The notes under the pieces are model-generated. The model was not told the DNA's origin and ran no database searches. It saw nothing but the letters and a program-made list of their open reading frames with translations. A DNA stretch of 17,126 bases from DASPWV01 sp046727855 (GTDB lineage Bacteria > Acidobacteriota > Vicinamibacteria > Vicinamibacterales > UBA2999): the NCBI GenBank assembly GCA_046727855.1, contig JBKPDL010000109.1, positions 1 through 17,126 on the forward strand, written 5' to 3'. How positions within the stretch are numbered: position 1 is the stretch's first letter; each line of letters starts with the position of its first letter. The position numbers and the translations under genes are program-made. Below, piece by piece: positions 13,135 to 17,126 of the stretch.

Positions 13135-15561
13135 GTGAGCGTGGGTCAGGACGTCCGCTATGCCTTCAGGTCGCTGGTGCGGGCGCCTGGATTCACGCTC
13201 GTTGCGCTGATCACACTGGCGCTCGGAATCGGAGGGACGACGGCGATCTTTTCCGTCGTGGATGGGATTTTGCTTCGTCCCCTTCCCTATCCCCACCCCG
13301 AAACCATTGTCCGCGTCTCGCGCTCCTCGCCCAACTTCGAATCTGATCTGGCGTTTTCGCCGGCCGACTATCTCGATTACAAAAACCAGAGTCGCTCGCT
13401 CCAGGCTCTGGCCGCCTACCGCGAGGAACCGGTCGACTTGACGGGCCGCGGCGATCCCGTCCGCCTGACCGCAATTGAAGCAACCGGCGCGTTCTTCGAC
13501 ATCTTCGGCGTCGCTCCGCTCGCCGGCCGTGCGTTCAGCGAAGCGGTGGATCGTCCTGGCGGTATGAGGGTCGCTGTGATCTCGGAGCGGCTGTGGGAAC
13601 AGCAGTTCGGCCGCGCGATCGACATCGTCGGGCAGACGATTCGGCTCAACGGCACGCTCACGACCGTTGTGGGCGTTATGCCCGCAACCTTCGTGCATCC
13701 GACGAGAGCGGATTTGTGGAGGCTGGCGCCACACGAGGTCCCGACGCCGGTCGCGATCGAAGGCGACCTGCTGAGCGAACGCGAGGTCCAGTACTTCAAC
13801 GCAATTGGACGACTGCGAGCGGGCGTAACCCTGCCGCAAGCGCGCGCAGAATTGCGCGCCATCGGCGAGCAACTCGCGAGGCAGTATCCCGACACCAATG
13901 CTGGCGAAGCGGCAACGGCAGTGCCGCTGCAGGAATCGATCGTCGGCGACGTACGCAAAGGGCTCTTGATCCTTCTCGGCGCAGTTGGCTTCGTGCTGCT
14001 GATCGCCTGTGCGAATGTGGCGAGCCTGTTGCTCGCGCGCGGGTCCGGGCGCCGGCGTGAGCTTGCCGTGAGAAGCGCGCTCGGCGCGAGCCGCAGGCGG
14101 CTGCTGTTCCAGTTGCTGACTGAAAGTCTCGTGCTGGCGGCTATGGGCGGTGTCCTGGGCCTGCTCGTCGCGTACTGGGGCGTTGATCTCCTGTTGGCAG
14201 TCGCGCCGGAGTCGATCCCTCGCATTCGCGAGGTTGGTGTGGATCCGCGAGTCGCGGCGTTCGCGGTTGTGACGACAGCGTGTGTCGGCGCACTGTTCGG
14301 CCTGATTCCGGCCATGCAATCGGCTCGTGCGCAAGTTCTGGACGCGCTCAAGGATGGCGGCCGCACCGGCACGGTGCGCACTGGCCTTCGCAGTGCACTG
14401 GTCGTCACCGAGATCGCGCTCTCGCTCGTGTTGCTGATTGGTGCGGGACTGATGCTTACGAGCTTTGCGCGATTGCGCGGCGTCAATCCAGGGATCGCTG
14501 TGCAAGACCTCGTGCTGGTGAGCGTGCCCCTTCCGCAGGCCAAGTACGACAACGCCGCCCAGGCACGGTTTTACGAGCAGTTATACGAGCGCGTCAAAGC
14601 CAATGGCGTGACGCGACGGGCCGCCCTCGTTTTTCCTTCCCCGTTTGGCGGATCGAACGCCGTCGCTGGGTATCAGGTGGAAGGCGCCCCCCCGCGATCG
14701 CGCGCCGATCGCAGCGTGGCGGAGCTCAATTCCGTGTCGCCGGGGTATTTCGACACGGTCGGCCTGCCGCTGCTCAAAGGTCGCGACCTGTCGTTCTCCG
14801 ACACGCGCGACAGACCGGGGTACATCGTCATCAACCGAACCATGGCCGAACGTGAGTGGCCGGACCAGGACCCCATCGGCAAACGAATTGCCATGGGTGG
14901 GCGAACCGACGATCCGAACGCGTGGTTGACGGTTGTGGGGGTCGTCGCCGATTCGAAACGCAGCGATCTGGAAACCAGTGTCGGACCGGCCCTGTATCTG
15001 TCGCTGTCGCAGTTCGCGCTGCCCTTCATGTCCGTCGTGGCTCGTACCAATGCCGGCGAAGCCGCTGTCGCCAGCGCCGTACGAGAAGCGGTGAAATCAC
15101 TCGATCCGGAGCTGCCGATCGACGAGGTCAACACGATCGAGCGCGTGCTCGACAACGTGACGGGCGAGCCGCGATTCCGCGCAGTGCTGGTGGCGGCGTT
15201 TGCCGCCGCTGCGCTGCTGCTTGCCGCGGTGGGCCTGTACGGGCTGATCAGCTTCACGGTGACGCAACGCGTCCCGGAGATCGGCGTCCGGATCGCGCTC
15301 GGCGCGACGCCGTTGCAGGTGGCGCGCGTCATCGTCTCGCATGGCCTCCGGCTGGCGGTCATCGGCGTGGCCATAGGCATTGCCGGCGCGCTCGCCGTCG
15401 CCCGCCTTATTCAAGGACTGCTCTTCTCGATCAGCGCGACGGATCCGGCGGTGTACGTGTCGCTCGCGGTGATGCTTCTCGTCATCACCGCGCTCGCCTG
15501 CTACGTCCCGGCCCGGCGCGCGATGCGTGTCGATCCGATGACCGCCCTGCGCGCCGAGTGA
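13135..15561 (+). CDS. ADOP family ABC permease, MacB-PCD/FtsX duplicated (first copy)
   Basis: An 808-residue permease from GTG 13135 that starts with the typical DVRYAFRSLVRAPGF motif. TM1 (about 21-45, with TLALGIGGTTAIFSVVDGILLRPLPYP) is followed by a large periplasmic MacB-PCD domain (about 50-270). An FtsX domain with helices near 275-300, 327-355 and 373-397 comes next. The second half has TM5 at about 421-441, another periplasmic domain, and a last FtsX domain with helices near 683-707, 732-759 and 771-797. It ends in RVDPMTALRAE. Eight helices in a tandem MacB-like duplication define the acidobacterial duplicated orphan permease family. The start is chosen because the longer frame (from 13057) overlaps the ATPase gene; GTG 13141 is an alternative. 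The Shine-Dalgarno is weak, and coupling with the ATPase gene is likely. The role is export of unknown molecules or extraction of lipoprotein or lipid. Confidence 0.9.
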   Translation: MSVGQDVRYAFRSLVRAPGFTLVALITLALGIGGTTAIFSVVDGILLRPLPYPHPETIVRVSRSSPNFESDLAFSPADYLDYKNQSRSLQALAAYREEPVDLTGRGDPVRLTAIEATGAFFDIFGVAPLAGRAFSEAVDRPGGMRVAVISERLWEQQFGRAIDIVGQTIRLNGTLTTVVGVMPATFVHPTRADLWRLAPHEVPTPVAIEGDLLSEREVQYFNAIGRLRAGVTLPQARAELRAIGEQLARQYPDTNAGEAATAVPLQESIVGDVRKGLLILLGAVGFVLLIACANVASLLLARGSGRRRELAVRSALGASRRRLLFQLLTESLVLAAMGGVLGLLVAYWGVDLLLAVAPESIPRIREVGVDPRVAAFAVVTTACVGALFGLIPAMQSARAQVLDALKDGGRTGTVRTGLRSALVVTEIALSLVLLIGAGLMLTSFARLRGVNPGIAVQDLVLVSVPLPQAKYDNAAQARFYEQLYERVKANGVTRRAALVFPSPFGGSNAVAGYQVEGAPPRSRADRSVAELNSVSPGYFDTVGLPLLKGRDLSFSDTRDRPGYIVINRTMAEREWPDQDPIGKRIAMGGRTDDPNAWLTVVGVVADSKRSDLETSVGPALYLSLSQFALPFMSVVARTNAGEAAVASAVREAVKSLDPELPIDEVNTIERVLDNVTGEPRFRAVLVAAFAAAALLLAAVGLYGLISFTVTQRVPEIGVRIALGATPLQVARVIVSHGLRLAVIGVAIGIAGALAVARLIQGLLFSISATDPAVYVSLAVMLLVITALACYVPARRAMRVDPMTALRAE

Positions 15562-15581
15562 ATGCGGCATACTGACTGGTC

Positions 15582-16247
15582 ATGATCAAACTGAGAAGCG
15601 TCGAGAAGAGCTATCGTCACGGTTTGTCGCAGACGTGGGTGCTGCGCCGAGTCAGCGCTGATATTCAGCAGGGCGAGTTCGTGTCCATCATGGGACCGTC
15701 CGGCGCCGGGAAGAGCACGCTCCTGCACATTCTCGGCATGCACGACAGTGCGTGGACGGGCGAGTACTGGCTCTTCGAAGACCCCGTGCACCAGTTATCG
15801 GCGAAAGATCGCATGCGGCTGCAGAAGCAGCACGTCGGCTTCGTCTTTCAGAGCTACCACCTGCTCGACAACCTCACCGTGTACGAGAACATCGATCTGC
15901 CGCTCTCCTATCGCGACGTCAAGAAATCCGAGCGGCAAGGCATGGTCGCCGACATCCTCGACCGGTTCAACATCGTCGGGAAGAAGGACCTGTATCCGAA
16001 TCAGCTGTCCGGCGGTCAGCAACAGCTCGTGGCCATTGCACGCGCGGTCGTGGCGAAGCCGACACTGATTCTCGCCGACGAACCCACGGGCAACCTGCAC
16101 ACCGACCAGGGCCGCGAAATCATGGAGCTGTTCAAACGGCTCAACGAATCGGGCACGACGATCCTGCAGGTGACACACTCAGAAGTGAACGCCTCGTATG
16201 GGCGGCGGATCATCAAGTTGAAAGACGGTTGGATTGTTGACGACTAA
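15582..16247 (+). CDS. ABC transporter ATPase, MacB type (second copy, atypical signature and D-loop)
   Basis: A 221-residue ATPase. Walker A is GPSGAGKST (38-46), the Q-loop is Gln90 (FVFQSYH), the signature is LSGGQQQLVAIARA (142-155), Walker B is LILADEP (162-168), and the switch is His199 (QVTHSE). Two positions differ from the first copy and from the usual subfamily: the Arg after LSGGQQQ is Leu149, and the D-loop is NLHT instead of NLDS. Catalytic Glu167 and the Walker lysine are present, so ATP hydrolysis is still possible. It lies 20 bp after the first permease gene and 33 bp before the second, and would serve the second permease. It could also pair with the first ATPase as a heterodimer; that is speculation. 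Confidence 0.9.
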   Translation: MIKLRSVEKSYRHGLSQTWVLRRVSADIQQGEFVSIMGPSGAGKSTLLHILGMHDSAWTGEYWLFEDPVHQLSAKDRMRLQKQHVGFVFQSYHLLDNLTVYENIDLPLSYRDVKKSERQGMVADILDRFNIVGKKDLYPNQLSGGQQQLVAIARAVVAKPTLILADEPTGNLHTDQGREIMELFKRLNESGTTILQVTHSEVNASYGRRIIKLKDGWIVDD

Positions 16248-16248
16248 T

Positions 16249-16268
16249 CGCGGGCGGAACGGCCCGCG
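16249..16268 (+). repeat. Intercistronic palindrome between second ATPase and second permease genes
   Basis: CGCGGGC and GCCCGCG form a perfect 7-bp GC stem with a 6-nt loop, starting 2 nt after the ATPase stop and ending 12 nt before the next ATG. No T tract follows. It resembles the hairpin after the adaptor gene in placement but not in base sequence. Its core GCGGAACGGC also occurs at about 6185-6194 in the amrS-moaA gap. Confidence 0.55.
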
Positions 16269-16280
16269 CTACGTGGATAC

Positions 16281-17126
16281 ATGGACGCAATCCTCAACGA
16301 CCTGAAATACGCCTTTCGTTCCCTGCGCCGTTCACCCGGCTTCGCGCTCTCGGCAATCCTCACGCTCGCCCTGGGCATCGGCGCCAACTGTGTCATCTTC
16401 ACGGGCGTTTACCGCCTGCTCTTCGATCCGATGCCGTTTCTGAACGATCCGGATCGGCTGATGTCGGTGTTCGAGGTTGCGCCTGCCGGGCGCAACGATC
16501 ACAACGAATTCTCGCTGGCCAATTTCACGGATCTCCGCAACACGTCGCAAAGCTTTGAATCGCTCGCAGCGCATGCCTGGCTGACGATCAATCTCACAGG
16601 TGGCGATCGCCCGGAGCGCGTCCAGGGAATGCGTGTTACGGCGAATTTTTTCGACACGCTTGGGGCAGCTCCACTGCTGGGGAGAACGTTCGTCGCCGGG
16701 GAGGACCAGCCGGGACGTGACGATGTCGTCGTGTTGAGTCATGGATTGTGGGTGCGGCGATTTGGCGGAGTTGCATCGATCCTCAACCAGCGCATCAGCG
16801 TCAACGGCGTCCAGCGCGCGGTCGTCGGGGTCATGCCGGAAGGCGTGCGCTATCCAGCGCCGGCGGAGATGTGGATGCCGTTTGCCTACACGCAGCAGCA
16901 GTGGACGACCAGCCGCCGCAGCCATTTCCTGCTGGTCACTGGGCGGCTGAAAACGGGCGTCAACCACAGCGAGGCGGCGGCTGAAGTGCGAACCATCGCC
17001 GCGCGGCTGTCTTCGAGCTTTCCGGATACCAATGCCGGATGGAGCGGCAACGTGCAGCCGCTGGTGGCCGACGCGAACCGCACGATTCGTCCGATGTTGA
17101 CCGTGCTGTGCGCTGCAGTGGTACTC
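16281..17126 (+). CDS. ADOP family ABC permease, N-terminal part (second copy, 3' end outside window)
   Basis: From ATG 16281 the frame stays open for 282 codons to the window edge. It begins with the family start (MDAILNDLKYAFRSLRRSPGF) followed by TM1 (about 20-45: ILTLALGIGANCVIF). Most of a MacB-PCD periplasmic domain follows, with FSLANFTDLRN, VTANFFDTLGAAPLLGRTF, VVLSHGLWVRRFGG, RAVVGVMPEGVRYP and SFPDTNAG. The last visible residues (MLTVLCAAVVL) are the start of TM2, so the full protein should be about 800 residues. It is only distantly similar to the first copy, so this is not a recent duplication. TM1 ends in YRLLFDPMPF where most members read LLRPLPY. It is co-transcribed with the second ATPase gene. 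Confidence 0.9.
   Translation, partial: MDAILNDLKYAFRSLRRSPGFALSAILTLALGIGANCVIFTGVYRLLFDPMPFLNDPDRLMSVFEVAPAGRNDHNEFSLANFTDLRNTSQSFESLAAHAWLTINLTGGDRPERVQGMRVTANFFDTLGAAPLLGRTFVAGEDQPGRDDVVVLSHGLWVRRFGGVASILNQRISVNGVQRAVVGVMPEGVRYPAPAEMWMPFAYTQQQWTTSRRSHFLLVTGRLKTGVNHSEAAAEVRTIAARLSSSFPDTNAGWSGNVQPLVADANRTIRPMLTVLCAAVVL

Noticed and set aside
13030..14505. 491-codon open frame on the minus strand
   Set aside because: It is antisense to the well-supported ABC permease gene, is rich in Arg, His, Gln and Asp as expected from GC-rich antisense frames, and shows no domain.
1..17126. Mobile element, CRISPR array, tRNA, rRNA or defence system
   Set aside because: No transposase or integrase motifs, no regularly spaced repeats, no tRNA-like cloverleaf or rRNA sequence, and no nuclease or restriction gene was seen on either strand.

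Overview
This 17.1 kb window of GC-rich chromosomal DNA is densely packed with genes, with no tRNA, rRNA, CRISPR or insertion sequence visible. The best guess at the organism is a member of the Acidobacteriota, probably Vicinamibacteria-like. The evidence is two very long MacB/FtsX-type permeases of the 'acidobacterial duplicated orphan permease' (ADOP) kind, an outer-membrane receptor with an N-terminal carboxypeptidase-regulatory-like domain, and the overall codon and GC character. This is inference; there is no rRNA to confirm it.

Layout. (1) 2-1189 (+) is the 3' part of a UPF0182 family membrane protein gene. (2) 1215-2354 (+) is a sarcosine-oxidase-like FAD amine oxidase. Its stop codon overlaps that of a convergent TonB-dependent-receptor-like outer-membrane protein (2351-4948, -). 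(3) Divergent from the receptor is amrS (5012-6130, +), a radical SAM enzyme. (4) A 271-bp convergent intergenic region holds hairpins and degenerate repeats but no convincing gene. (5) A tight minus-strand operon is read from 8436 down to 6402: response-regulator receiver, a 46-codon start/stop-overlapping small gene that looks like an internally deleted HPt domain, bacilliredoxin, and moaA. (6) Divergent from this operon is an exported amidohydrolase (8480-9778, +), followed closely by a diaminopropionate ammonia-lyase-like PLP enzyme (9816-10967, +). (7) From 11086 to the window end is an ABC export operon: a MacA/HlyD-type adaptor, an ABC ATPase, an ADOP permease, a second ABC ATPase and a second ADOP permease cut by the window edge.

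How they work together. The last operon should form one or two MacAB-like tripartite exporters. It has a near-consensus sigma-54 (-24/-12) promoter just upstream and two intercistronic hairpins, one after the adaptor gene and one after the second ATPase gene, that could set expression ratios. The second ATPase is atypical in its signature flank and D-loop. The moaA operon joins molybdopterin synthesis with a thiol-redox protein and a phospho-signalling protein. The other genes look like general amino-acid or amine and peptide catabolism plus envelope functions.

Nothing here is a plainly new defence or mobile system. The most unusual items are the coupled HPt-remnant micro-gene, the duplicated ABC/ADOP operon with its sigma-54 promoter and palindromic spacers, and active-site substitutions in the amine oxidase and the ammonia-lyase.
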